Shown in pieces: positions 18,441-26,491 of a DNA stretch of 64,000 nt (positions are counted from its first letter, which is position 1; every line of letters begins with the position of its first letter). Source of the DNA: Burkholderiales bacterium (lineage in GTDB: Bacteria; Pseudomonadota; Gammaproteobacteria; Burkholderiales; Burkholderiaceae_C); contig CANJJE010000010.1 in the NCBI GenBank assembly GCA_947474755.1, positions 1-64,000 on the forward strand. The letters run 5' to 3'. The notes under the pieces were generated by a model that was given only the letters and a program-made list of their open reading frames with translations, had not been told where the DNA came from and did not search any database. The position numbers and the translations under genes are program-made.

Positions 18441-18463
18441 CAGATGAGCCAACAAGCAAGATA

Positions 18464-19102
18464 TCAGTCCAAAGGCACACCCGTCTTCGATTGAAGCTCT
18501 TCACGCGTCACGCCGTCAGCCAGTTCAACCACCTCCAGGCCGTCAGGCGTCACGTCCAGCACCGCCAGATCCGTGATGATGCGGTTGACGACGCCAACAC
18601 CCGTCAGCGGCAAGGTGCAGTTCGGGATGATCTTCAGATCGATCGTGCCGTCCTTCTTCTTCGCGACGTGCTCCATCAGCACGATGACGCGGGCCACGCC
18701 GGCCACCAGGTCCATCGCACCGCCCATGCCCTTGACCATCTTGCCGGGAATCATCCAGTTCGCCAGGTCACCCTTCTCGCTGACCTGCATCGCACCCAGG
18801 ATGCTCAGGTTGATCTTGCCGCCGCGGATCATCGCGAAGCTGTCGTGGGAGCCGAAGATCGAGGAGCCGGGGATTGTCGTCACCGTCTGCTTGCCCGCAT
18901 TGATCAGGTCGGCATCGACCTCGTCCTCGGTCGGAAACGGACCGATGCCCAGCATGCCGTTCTCGCTTTGCAGCCAGACCTCGATGTCGGGCCGGACATG
19001 GTTTGCCACCAGGGTCGGCAGACCGATGCCCAGGTTGACATAGAAGCCGTCCTGCAGCTCTTGCGCAGCACGCGCTGCCATCTGGTCGTGCGTCCAGGCC
19101 AT
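18464..19102 (-). CDS. scoB: 3-oxoacid CoA-transferase subunit B
   Basis: 212 residues, typical for the B subunit. With subunit A it moves CoA from succinyl-CoA to acetoacetate, so it links ketone bodies or polyhydroxybutyrate breakdown to the TCA cycle. [17 protein letters not shown] and the active-site segment [10 protein letters not shown], with the Glu that forms the CoA thioester, are present, as is [10 protein letters not shown]. It starts two bases after the scoA stop, so the two form an operon ended by a strong terminator. Substrate preference (acetoacetate or 3-oxoadipate) cannot be fixed from sequence alone; the lack of beta-ketoadipate genes nearby favours acetoacetate. Confidence 0.92.
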   Translation of the reverse strand: MAWTHDQMAARAAQELQDGFYVNLGIGLPTLVANHVRPDIEVWLQSENGMLGIGPFPTEDEVDADLINAGKQTVTTIPGSSIFGSHDSFAMIRGGKINLSILGAMQVSEKGDLANWMIPGKMVKGMGGAMDLVAGVARVIVLMEHVAKKKDGTIDLKIIPNCTLPLTGVGVVNRIITDLAVLDVTPDGLEVVELADGVTREELQSKTGVPLD

Positions 19103-19104
19103 GG

Positions 19105-19824
19105 TCAGGCTCCCGCTTTCTCTGTCGATTTCTCGGTCAGCGTGCGTTTCTCGATGCGCTTCTCGGGGCTCGCGTTGAGCACCAGGCGGTGCACGTAGAT
19201 GCCTGGCAGGTGCACCGAATCCGGGTCGAAGGTACCGGTGGGGACGATCTCCTCGACCTCGGCGATGGTGATGCGGCCGGCCATCGCGACGGCCGGATTG
19301 AAATTGCGCGCCGTGCGGCGAAACAGCAGATTGCCGCTTTCATCTGCCTTCCAGGCCTTGACCAGGCTGACCTCGGGGCACAGCGCGCGCTCCATCACAT
19401 AGACGGATCCGTCGAATTCGCGGGTTTCCTTGCCTTCGGCCACCAGCGTGCCGACACCCGTCCTGGTGAAGAAGGCGGGGATGCCGGCGCCGCCGGCGCG
19501 CAGCTTCTCGGCCAGGGTGCCCTGAGGCGTGAATTCAAGCTCGAGTTCGCCCGCCAGGTACTGGCGCTCGAACTCCTTGTTCTCGCCGACGTAGCTGGAA
19601 ATCATCTTCCTGATCTGCCGGGTTTCGAGCAGCTGTCCGAGACCGAAGCCGTCGACACCAGCGTTGTTGGAGATCACCGTCAGGTTCTTGACGCCGCTGT
19701 CGCGCAGCGCGGCGATCAGCGCCTCGGGGATGCCGCACAGGCCGAAGCCACCCACGGCGAGCAACTGTCCGTCGGCAACGACACCCTGGAGCGCGGCGTC
19801 AGCGTTCGGATAGACCTTGTTCAT
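19105..19824 (-). CDS. scoA: 3-oxoacid CoA-transferase subunit A
   Basis: 239 residues, usual for subunit A. Starts [13 protein letters not shown] and contains the CoA-binding [13 protein letters not shown] (about 26-38), [14 protein letters not shown], and [17 protein letters not shown]. It heads the scoAB operon. The C-terminus has a charged tail ([18 protein letters not shown]) not usually needed for activity. The SDR oxidoreductase gene lies 110 bases upstream on the same strand and may act in the same four-carbon metabolism, but that is inference. Confidence 0.93.
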   Translation of the reverse strand: MNKVYPNADAALQGVVADGQLLAVGGFGLCGIPEALIAALRDSGVKNLTVISNNAGVDGFGLGQLLETRQIRKMISSYVGENKEFERQYLAGELELEFTPQGTLAEKLRAGGAGIPAFFTRTGVGTLVAEGKETREFDGSVYVMERALCPEVSLVKAWKADESGNLLFRRTARNFNPAVAMAGRITIAEVEEIVPTGTFDPDSVHLPGIYVHRLVLNASPEKRIEKRTLTEKSTEKAGA

Positions 19825-19934
19825 GGCACTCCTCTTCAGGACTCGGCGACCTGTTCACCCGCAATTTGGACAAACCACTTCGCGATTGTGCAGTTGCCCG
19901 AACACTTGTCTGGAGCAATCCGCGCTGCCGCGAC

Positions 19935-20717
19935 TCAGAGCGCGTAGCCATCGTCCGCCTGGATCACCGCGCCGTTGACGAAATGGCTTTCATTCGCGCA
20001 CAACATCATCAGCACCACGTCCAGGTCCTTCGGCTGCCCGATGCGCTTGCGCGGCAGCGCATCGATCAGCCGCTTGCCCGCGTCGGTCAACCACTCGTGG
20101 TGGTTCATGTCGGTGTCGATGTAGCCGGGGCAGATCGCGTTGACGTTGATGCCGTGCTTGCCCCATTCGAGCGCCATGGCGCGGGTCATGTGGATCACCG
20201 CTGCCTTGCTCATGCTGTAGACGCCGATCTTGCTCAGCACCTTCAGCCCGGCCATCGACGCGATGTTCACGATGCGCCCACCGGTGAAGGTGCCGGGCGC
20301 GGCGCCCTTGGCCCGCGCGATCATCCGCTTGCCGACTTCCTGGGCCACGAAGAAGCTGCCGCGGGTGTTGACGTCGAACACGAAGTCGTAATCGTCCTCG
20401 GTCACCTCGGTCAGCTTTTGCGTGGTGCTGACGCCGGAGTTGTTGACCAGGATGTCGATCGTGCCCATCTCGGTCTCGGCATGAGCTACCGCCGAGCGGA
20501 TGCTGGCCACGTCGGTCGGATCGAGCACGACGACATGGGCATCGCCGCCGTCGCCTTCGATCTCGGCACGCAGCGTGATCAGCCGTTCCATATTGCGCCC
20601 CGCCAGCACCACTGCCGCGCCAGCCTTGGCCAAGGTCTTCGCGAACTGGGTGCCGAGTCCGCTGGATGCGCCCGTGACCAGCGCGACGCGGCCGGAGAGA
20701 TCGATGTCGTAGCTCAT
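19935..20717 (-). CDS. SDR family NAD(P)-dependent oxidoreductase
   Basis: 260 residues from the ATG of MSYDIDLSGRVALVTG, a normal SDR length; the open frame runs 21 codons further upstream without a match. The classical SDR marks are all visible: TGASSGLG for the cofactor (about 15-22), LVNNSG, the catalytic Ser in IVNIASMAG, and YSMSK with Tyr and Lys. Asp after the second strand cannot be placed with confidence, so NAD or NADP preference is open. It may reduce 3-ketoacyl-CoA or oxidise a hydroxyacid, given the scoAB genes next door, but the substrate is not readable from the sequence. Confidence 0.88.
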   Translation of the reverse strand: MSYDIDLSGRVALVTGASSGLGTQFAKTLAKAGAAVVLAGRNMERLITLRAEIEGDGGDAHVVVLDPTDVASIRSAVAHAETEMGTIDILVNNSGVSTTQKLTEVTEDDYDFVFDVNTRGSFFVAQEVGKRMIARAKGAAPGTFTGGRIVNIASMAGLKVLSKIGVYSMSKAAVIHMTRAMALEWGKHGINVNAICPGYIDTDMNHHEWLTDAGKRLIDALPRKRIGQPKDLDVVLMMLCANESHFVNGAVIQADDGYAL

Positions 20718-20837
20718 GGGTGTCGATCCTGTTCTGAGGTGGGCAATGAAGATAGCACGCAGCCTTGATGGCGCGCGCACGCAACAGGCCCGTCGAATGC
20801 CGCTTTCAAGACGTTTCAGGAACAGGCGATCAGCGCC

Positions 20838-21602
20838 TCAGGCCAGCGTGTCGTAAAGCGCCACGAACTCCTGCGTCACCTTGTGGCGCGGGTCGAGGTG
20901 GATCATCGGGCGCGCCAGTTCATGCGACTCCTTGATCCTGACGCTGGCGCTCAAATAGGGGTCGAGCACGGGCAGGCCTTCGTCGATCAGTTCCTGCACC
21001 GTGCGCTGCGGCAGGCTGGCACGGGGCTGGAACTGGTTGACCACGATGCCCTCGATCAGCAGGTCCGGGTTGTGGTCGGCCTGGATTTCCTTGACGCTTT
21101 CCAGCAGGCCGTACAGCGCACGGCGCGAGAAGTCGTCGCAGTCGAACGGGATCAGGCACCCCTGGGCCGCGATCAGCGCCGAGCGGGTGTAGAAATTCAG
21201 CGCCGGCGGTGTGTCGATCCAGATCGAGTCGTAGTCGTCGGCCAACTCGACCAAGGCGTCGCGCAGCTTGTAGATCTTGTGACGACTTTCCAGCTTGCCG
21301 TGCAGTTCATCCAGAGCCGCACTGGCAGGCATCAGGTGCAGGTTCTCCCACGGCGTTTCGATGATGAAGTCGGCAGTGCTCGGCGGGCGCACGCTGAACT
21401 TCAGCGTCGCCTCGAAGAACTCGGCTGCACCTGCGCAACCTTCATCGGCATCCTCTCCGGTCAGGTAGCGGCTGGAGTTTCCCTGCCGATCGAGGTCGAT
21501 GACCAGCGTACGCTGGCCCTGATGGGCCGCAATGGCCGCCAGGTTGCAGGTGATGGTGGACTTTCCGACTCCGCCCTTCTGATTGAAAACGACACGACGC
21601 AT
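20838..21602 (-). CDS. Orphan ParA-family ATPase
   Basis: 254 residues. A deviant Walker A NQKGGVGKSTIT at residues 7-18, a switch region VIDLDRQGNSSRYL (Arg in place of the usual Pro of DPQGN), and Walker B SIWIDTPPAL mark a ParA/MinD-type P-loop ATPase. Such proteins place DNA or protein cargo in the cell by ATP-dependent patterning on the nucleoid. No parB, parS-like site or plasmid gene is nearby, so this is an orphan member rather than a chromosome-segregation pair. Cargo unknown. Confidence 0.88.
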   Translation of the reverse strand: MRRVVFNQKGGVGKSTITCNLAAIAAHQGQRTLVIDLDRQGNSSRYLTGEDADEGCAGAAEFFEATLKFSVRPPSTADFIIETPWENLHLMPASAALDELHGKLESRHKIYKLRDALVELADDYDSIWIDTPPALNFYTRSALIAAQGCLIPFDCDDFSRRALYGLLESVKEIQADHNPDLLIEGIVVNQFQPRASLPQRTVQELIDEGLPVLDPYLSASVRIKESHELARPMIHLDPRHKVTQEFVALYDTLA

Positions 21603-21784
21603 TCAGAACCTCCATCCATCTGCAGCGAGCTGGCATTGTGCGCCGCAACAACGGCGAGTGGCGATGGTCGATGCGACAGCGGGTGTGCCGCTGCCAAAAG
21701 GTCAGGGATGAGCCCGGGTCGCGTTCGCGGTGTAGGCTGGCGGCGGTGACCGGGCAAGGACCCGGAGAAGGACACTCAAACCCC

Positions 21785-22150
21785 ATGGAACCCGCTCGAC
21801 TGATCCACGCATCGCTCTGGCTGCTGGCTCTGGCTGCCACCATCGGCATCGTCATGGCCGTGATGCGCTTCGCCACTGACAAGGCTGCGCCGGTGATCCT
21901 GTCCAAGGCCCATGGCTTCCTGAACTGTTCCGCGCTGGCGCTGCTGATCTACGCATGGGCCACCGTCGGCCTGCCGAAGATGGCATCGATTGCGCTGGTG
22001 ATGCTGCTGGTGGCGGCGTCGGGCGGGATCGCGGTGGGGCAGTCCTGGCGATGGAAGCGATCGCACCATGCGGAGCTCGTGCTGTTTGCTCACCTGTCGG
22101 TCGCGACCGCCGGCTTCTTCCTGCTGCTGGCGGCACCCGTGACCTGGTGA
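21785..22150 (+). CDS. Four-helix integral membrane protein of unknown function
   Basis: 121 residues. The start is fixed by GGAGAAGGA about 11 bases upstream of the ATG; the open frame runs 49 codons further without hydrophobicity. Four hydrophobic segments are visible at about residues 7-27, 45-60, 64-80 and 95-117, with conserved-looking HASLWLLALAA and SKAHGFLN. The pattern of four helices with histidines recalls small cytochrome- or SirB2-like membrane proteins, but I cannot name a family. It is divergent from parA, 182 bases away. Confidence 0.7.
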   Translation: MEPARLIHASLWLLALAATIGIVMAVMRFATDKAAPVILSKAHGFLNCSALALLIYAWATVGLPKMASIALVMLLVAASGGIAVGQSWRWKRSHHAELVLFAHLSVATAGFFLLLAAPVTW

Positions 22151-22397
22151 CAACGAAGCTCCGCAACTGATCGGGACTGCGAGCGGACCACACCGTCGCC
22201 TGGGCGGCCCGGAATCCCAGGCGCGACGCGCACCATGGCACGGGCGATCTGGCGGGTAGCGCGGGTGTCGACGCGGTCGGCAATGGCTGTGATGGGCCTG
22301 TCACATGCCCCGACTAGATTGCCAAGGTGTCACAAAGCCCCTCCCCCATCTTCTTGTCTGGCATGTCCGGGCGCAGATCCCGCCTTTCGGCGCGCTC

Positions 22398-22982
22398 ATG
22401 AACTGGCAACGATGCATTGCCGGCTTCGCGCTGGGCTTCGCGCTGCACGCGGTCGATGCCGCCTCTCCAGCCGGGGAGGTGTATCTGGTCGGGGATGGCA
22501 GCGAGGTCATCCATCTGTCCAACCGCACCCAGACACCGTCAGTGCGGCCGAGCCGCTCAGCAGGCCGCGAGGCATCTCGCGCAAGCGCTGCACTGTCCCG
22601 ACTGATCGATGAGGCGGCTCTGGCCCACAGGGTCGACCCCCTGCTGCTGCATGCGTTGATCGATGTGGAATCCGGCTTTGCCGTTCGAGCCGTGTCCTCC
22701 CGCGGGGCCTTGGGTTTGATGCAGCTGATGCCCGGCACCGCGCGTGACTACGGCGTCACCGACGCCTTCGACCCACGCCAGAACATAGAGGCCGGCGCGC
22801 AGCACCTGCGGCGCATGCTCGATCGCTTCGGGCAGGACAAGACACTCGCACTGGCGGCCTACAACGCCGGCCCCGAAGCCGTGACACGCCACCGCGGCCG
22901 GATTCCACCCTATGCCGAAACGATGGCCTATGTGCCGCGCGTGCTGCAGCGCTTTGCCGTTCTGCAGCGCGACGCACGGTGA
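22398..22982 (+). CDS. Lytic transglycosylase (SLT/MltE-like), exported
   Basis: 194 residues from the ATG of MNWQRCIAGFALG; the open frame begins 31 codons earlier without a signal. A signal peptide ending near HAVDA is followed by a short spacer and a Slt-type domain (about 70-190). The catalytic Glu lies in ALIDVESGF, followed by the family blocks SSRGALGLMQLMPGTA and ALAAYNAGP. Such enzymes cut murein with formation of a 1,6-anhydro ring and often open the wall for secretion machines. No secretion gene is directly next to it; the coiled-coil gene of the TonB operon converges from the other side. Confidence 0.9.
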   Translation: MNWQRCIAGFALGFALHAVDAASPAGEVYLVGDGSEVIHLSNRTQTPSVRPSRSAGREASRASAALSRLIDEAALAHRVDPLLLHALIDVESGFAVRAVSSRGALGLMQLMPGTARDYGVTDAFDPRQNIEAGAQHLRRMLDRFGQDKTLALAAYNAGPEAVTRHRGRIPPYAETMAYVPRVLQRFAVLQRDAR

Positions 22983-23028
22983 CAGCCTCCCAGCGGATCG
23001 CTGCCGTCAGGTCACCGCAGCCGCGGTT

Positions 23029-23703
23029 TCACCTGTTGCCGGGAGGGGCGGCGGGCGCCGGCGGGGAAGACGGGGTGAAGCGCTCGGCATCGGCGCGATC
23101 GCGATAGTCCTGGACGAGGTTGAACATCTGCACGTCACCCAGGCCCATCACCGGCTCACGCTGCGTCAGCACGTCCTTGACCGTTTTGCCGCGGTAGCGC
23201 TCGAGCAGCTCACCGCTGAGGCGGATCAGCTTGGTGTTCTTCGCGGTGCACTCCGCGACCTGCGTGACCTGCTCGTCGTGCTTGCGCTGAAGCTGCGCCT
23301 GCTGTTCGTCTCGCAGCCGGGTGTAGGCCACCAGTTCGCGCGCCTTCAGGGCTGCCGCTTCCTCGTGGCTGCGCTTTTCTTCGGCCCGCTGTTTCTCGAG
23401 CGCCGAGACATTGGCAGCCAGTTGCGCGCGCGTGGCTTCCGAAGATTTGAAGCTGCCGTCTGCCTTGCGCAGATCAGCCGTCAGCTTCGTGACCTGCTCG
23501 GTCTGCTCGAGCAATTGCTTGTCGACTTCGGCCTTGTCGGACTCGGCCTTGGCCTTGCCATCCTGCGCCTCCTGCAGCTGTTGCTGCAGGTTCTGAAGCT
23601 GGAGCTGAAGGCGGCGTGTCACCTTGTCGGCGGTCTGCGCCGACGCGCTGACAGACAGGACCAAGGCCAGCAGGCCAAGCAGGATCGGGCGTGTCACATT
23701 CAT
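23029..23703 (-). CDS. Exported coiled-coil protein at the end of the TonB-ExbBD operon
   Basis: 224 residues. A signal peptide (about 1-23, cleavage after ASA) precedes a long Glu/Lys/Gln/Ala-rich region (about 24-150) with heptad character, then a small C-terminal part with two features, a single Cys in VAECTAKN and the GLGDVQMFNLVQDY block, and a Pro/Ala tail. It starts 13 bases after the porin stop and is the last gene of the operon. I do not recognise a named family. A periplasmic linker or scaffold role between inner-membrane ExbB/TonB and the outer-membrane porin is possible, but is inference from its place and shape. Confidence 0.75.
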   Translation of the reverse strand: MNVTRPILLGLLALVLSVSASAQTADKVTRRLQLQLQNLQQQLQEAQDGKAKAESDKAEVDKQLLEQTEQVTKLTADLRKADGSFKSSEATRAQLAANVSALEKQRAEEKRSHEEAAALKARELVAYTRLRDEQQAQLQRKHDEQVTQVAECTAKNTKLIRLSGELLERYRGKTVKDVLTQREPVMGLGDVQMFNLVQDYRDRADAERFTPSSPPAPAAPPGNR

Positions 23704-23716
23704 GGTCTGACTGCGC

Positions 23717-25321
23717 TCAGAACTTGACGTTCAGGTCGAACTGGAACACGTCGATCGACAACGGAGCGCCCGAAATCGAGTCGCCGCTGAAGTAGCGAAC
23801 TGCCGCCGAGACGTTCTTGCCCAGGCCATAGCTGCCGCTGAGGATGTAGCCACGTGCATCCGTGCCGCCGAGGCGGAAATCGCTGTCGGTGAACGCATCG
23901 AGCAAGGCATCGCGCTCGACGCGCTTGTAGCCCGCGAACACCTGCCAGTCATGCCGTGCCTTGACATCTGCGTCGCCAAACGTCACCCGCAGGTGATAGG
24001 CGTTGACCTGCGGGTCGACGTTGGTACCGGCGCGCTGGCTCACTGCCGCGCGATCGAAACCGAGGTTGTGCACATAGTCACCGGTGATGATCAGGCGCTT
24101 GCCGGCGATCGATGGAAAGTCGACCTGCCCGGTCAGGTTCAGCAGCTGGTAGTCGGCGGCCAGGCCGAGCAATGGCCGGGTCGGATCCGACGAGATGTTG
24201 TAGTAGGTGTTGCCCTTCTGGGCGAACGCCGGCGCGGTGAACTCGTTCACCGTCGAGCCCGCCGGGCTCGGCTTGCCCCGCAGGCTGGCGTAGTGGAGAT
24301 AGGCCAGACCCAGCTTGGCGCCCGTGGTCCGCGGCGATGGCGCCAGCGTGGCGCCGATCTGAGCGCCGAACAGCCACTTGTCGGCCGAGGCCAGCTCCAC
24401 CTCCTGGATCGGCAGTGCCGCCAGTGTGGCGAAGCCGCGGATATCCGAAGTGATCTTCGGCGTCCATTGCAGGGCCACGCCGTCGAAGCTCAGGTCGTTG
24501 GCCCACATCAGGTCGGTGCCGAACCAGGGATTGGCCATGCGCCCCGCCACCGCGCTGTAATCCCCCAGCCGGTAGCGGATGAAGGCCCGGTCGATCAGCA
24601 CGGTGTAGCGGTTGTTGTAGGTGCCCAGCGTCTGGTTCGAAGACAGCGGATCGGTCGCGCTGCCGGTGGTCAGCCGCACACCGCCCGACCAGTTCTCGTC
24701 GATCTTCGCCGTCAGGCCGAGGCGGGCACGAAACCGGAACCGTTCGCGATCTTCGGCCGTGTTCGCCAGCGCGAGCGCGCGGCTGCGGTTGGTCTCCGTG
24801 ATGCTGATCTGGGGCGCATTGCCATTGCCAAAGCGGTCGAGCTGCGCGCGAAAGCGCAGGTCACCGTCCCATTCCAGCTTGCGCACCCAAGCCGGCACCG
24901 AACCCGGTCCGGTCCAGCCTTCACGAAACGCCTGCGCGGCGAGTTCCAGGCGAATTTCATCCTTCAATTCCTTGCGGACGAACTCGGGGATGTAGGGAAC
25001 ACGCACCGTGGCTGGCACGGGCTGGGTCGCTCCCGTCGCGCCGTTGCTCGCAGGCGTCGGCGCGGCAGCCCGTGCAGGCGCGGCGGGAGACGTGGCTGCC
25101 GCTCCCGATGGCGGCGCGACACCTGCTTCGCTGAGCAAGGCATTGCCGGCCTCGCGAGCCAGAACCCCTTGCGAGACGAGCTGAGAGATCAGTTTGGACA
25201 TCGTCGCGCGCACCTTGTCGACTTCGGACTCCTGGGCGACGGCGGGCGTCGCCACCCAGGTGGTCGCGGCGAGTGCGGCGGCAATGCGGTACGAGGCGGA
25301 CTTCAATCGGTGTCGGGACAT
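23717..25321 (-). CDS. Outer-membrane porin-like protein (putative porin, Porin_5 type)
   Basis: 534 residues from the ATG of MSRHRLKSASY, chosen because it gives a clean signal peptide ending ATPAVAQ and avoids overlap with tonB. A short helical head (KVRATMSKLISQLVSQGVLA) and an Ala/Pro/Thr linker precede a beta-rich region (about 130-534) with alternating strands and a C-terminal Phe (DLNVKF), the usual outer-membrane barrel signal. The head plus barrel layout fits the family often annotated as putative porin (PF16930-like). It is 47 bases after tonB and shares the operon, so it may be the outer-membrane partner of that system. Substrate is not known. Confidence 0.8.
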   Translation of the reverse strand: MSRHRLKSASYRIAAALAATTWVATPAVAQESEVDKVRATMSKLISQLVSQGVLAREAGNALLSEAGVAPPSGAAATSPAAPARAAAPTPASNGATGATQPVPATVRVPYIPEFVRKELKDEIRLELAAQAFREGWTGPGSVPAWVRKLEWDGDLRFRAQLDRFGNGNAPQISITETNRSRALALANTAEDRERFRFRARLGLTAKIDENWSGGVRLTTGSATDPLSSNQTLGTYNNRYTVLIDRAFIRYRLGDYSAVAGRMANPWFGTDLMWANDLSFDGVALQWTPKITSDIRGFATLAALPIQEVELASADKWLFGAQIGATLAPSPRTTGAKLGLAYLHYASLRGKPSPAGSTVNEFTAPAFAQKGNTYYNISSDPTRPLLGLAADYQLLNLTGQVDFPSIAGKRLIITGDYVHNLGFDRAAVSQRAGTNVDPQVNAYHLRVTFGDADVKARHDWQVFAGYKRVERDALLDAFTDSDFRLGGTDARGYILSGSYGLGKNVSAAVRYFSGDSISGAPLSIDVFQFDLNVKF

Positions 25322-25368
25322 GAGAACAGGGAGGAAGATGGATCGTGTCGGAGGCAGGCTCGGCGCGG

Positions 25369-26052
25369 TCACGAGCGGTTGCTGAGCCGCAGCTGCATCT
25401 GCCGCATCGAGCTGGGCGGAATGTCTTTGAGCGGTGTCATGTCGAGCAGGGTGAGCTGGATCAGGTCGTCGACCTTCTGATCGCCCGAGCCGGTGACGAT
25501 GTCGGCTTTCTGCACGCGGCCGTCGTCGCCCAGCCAGATCTTGACGACGACCTTGAACTCTTCTTTCAGCACCTTGCGGTTGCGCGACAAGGCTTCATGG
25601 AACTGACGCTGCAGCAAGCCCGAGTAGTACGCGCCACCTCCGCCGCCGGTGGTCAGGAAATCGCGCCCACCCTTGTTGCCGGCCAGACCAAAGCCATCGG
25701 AACCGGCTCCGCCCTCGGCATCGACACCCAGCGGCTTGTCCGATGCCGGCTTGTCATCTGCCGCCTTCGGTTCATCGGGTTGGGGTTCGTCCTTGGGCTG
25801 ATCGATCTTGACCTCTTCCTTCACCTTCGGCAGCTCGGGTGGCTTCTCCGGAGGCTTGGGCGGCGGCGGTGGCGGCTGATTGATCAGCGCAACCTGGCGG
25901 ATGCCGGACGGCTTGGCCGGTGGCCCCGACAGGAAGTTCATCAGCAGCAGCGCCACTGCAACCAGCAGCGCCAGCCCGCCGAGCGCAAGCGCAGCCGTTC
26001 TCGGCCAGGAGCGGCGGCTCGGCGCGTCGTCGTCGTCATCGTCGTCCATCAT
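25369..26052 (-). CDS. TonB-like energy transducer
   Basis: 227 residues. An acidic start MMDDDDDDDAP, one inner-membrane segment (about 20-42), then a proline-rich spacer (PPPPPPKPPEKPPELPK, about 60-76, and more to 115), a glycine patch, and a C-terminal TonB-like domain (about 142-227). This is the standard layout of a protein that carries proton-motive energy from ExbB/ExbD to an outer-membrane receptor. It starts 24 bases after exbD. There is no TonB-dependent receptor gene nearby; the downstream porin and adhesin are the only outer-membrane candidates in the locus. Confidence 0.85.
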   Translation of the reverse strand: MMDDDDDDDAPSRRSWPRTAALALGGLALLVAVALLLMNFLSGPPAKPSGIRQVALINQPPPPPPKPPEKPPELPKVKEEVKIDQPKDEPQPDEPKAADDKPASDKPLGVDAEGGAGSDGFGLAGNKGGRDFLTTGGGGGAYYSGLLQRQFHEALSRNRKVLKEEFKVVVKIWLGDDGRVQKADIVTGSGDQKVDDLIQLTLLDMTPLKDIPPSSMRQMQLRLSNRS

Positions 26053-26076
26053 GGGTCAGCGGCGCCCTCTGGCGCT

Positions 26077-26481
26077 TTACTTCACCAGGCGCTGAGTGAC
26101 CAGGCCGAGTTGGGTGATGTCGAGACGCCCCATGAGGTCGAGTACATCGACGACCTTCTCGTAGTGCACTTTCGCGTCGCCCTTGATGACCACCGGGAAG
26201 CTCGGATTCACTGCCTTCAGCTGGCGCAGGCGATCCTCCAGTTCCTGCATGCTCACCGGGTAGGTGTCGAGGAAGATCTGCCCGTCGTCGCGGATGGTGA
26301 TGGCCTTGGTCTGCGGCTTGGCGAGGCTCGGCGCCGCACTCGCCTTCGGCAGGTTGACCTTGATGCCCTGCACCGAAGCCGTGGTCATGATGATGAAGAT
26401 CACCAGCAACACATAGCTGAGGTCGAGCATCGGGACGACATTGATTTCGTCGTAGGGCTTGCCAGCGGCCTGCATCTTCAT
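26077..26481 (-). CDS. exbD: ExbD/TolR family biopolymer transporter
   Basis: 134 residues. One N-terminal membrane segment (about 15-35) contains the family block NVVPMLDLSYVLLVIFIIM with the membrane Asp that carries protons, followed by a periplasmic domain with IRDDGQIFLDT and VVIKGDAKVHYEKVVDVLD. ExbD forms the proton channel with ExbB and drives TonB. The gene starts 10 bases after exbB. Confidence 0.94.
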   Translation of the reverse strand: MKMQAAGKPYDEINVVPMLDLSYVLLVIFIIMTTASVQGIKVNLPKASAAPSLAKPQTKAITIRDDGQIFLDTYPVSMQELEDRLRQLKAVNPSFPVVIKGDAKVHYEKVVDVLDLMGRLDITQLGLVTQRLVK

Positions 26482-26491
26482 GGTGTGGGCC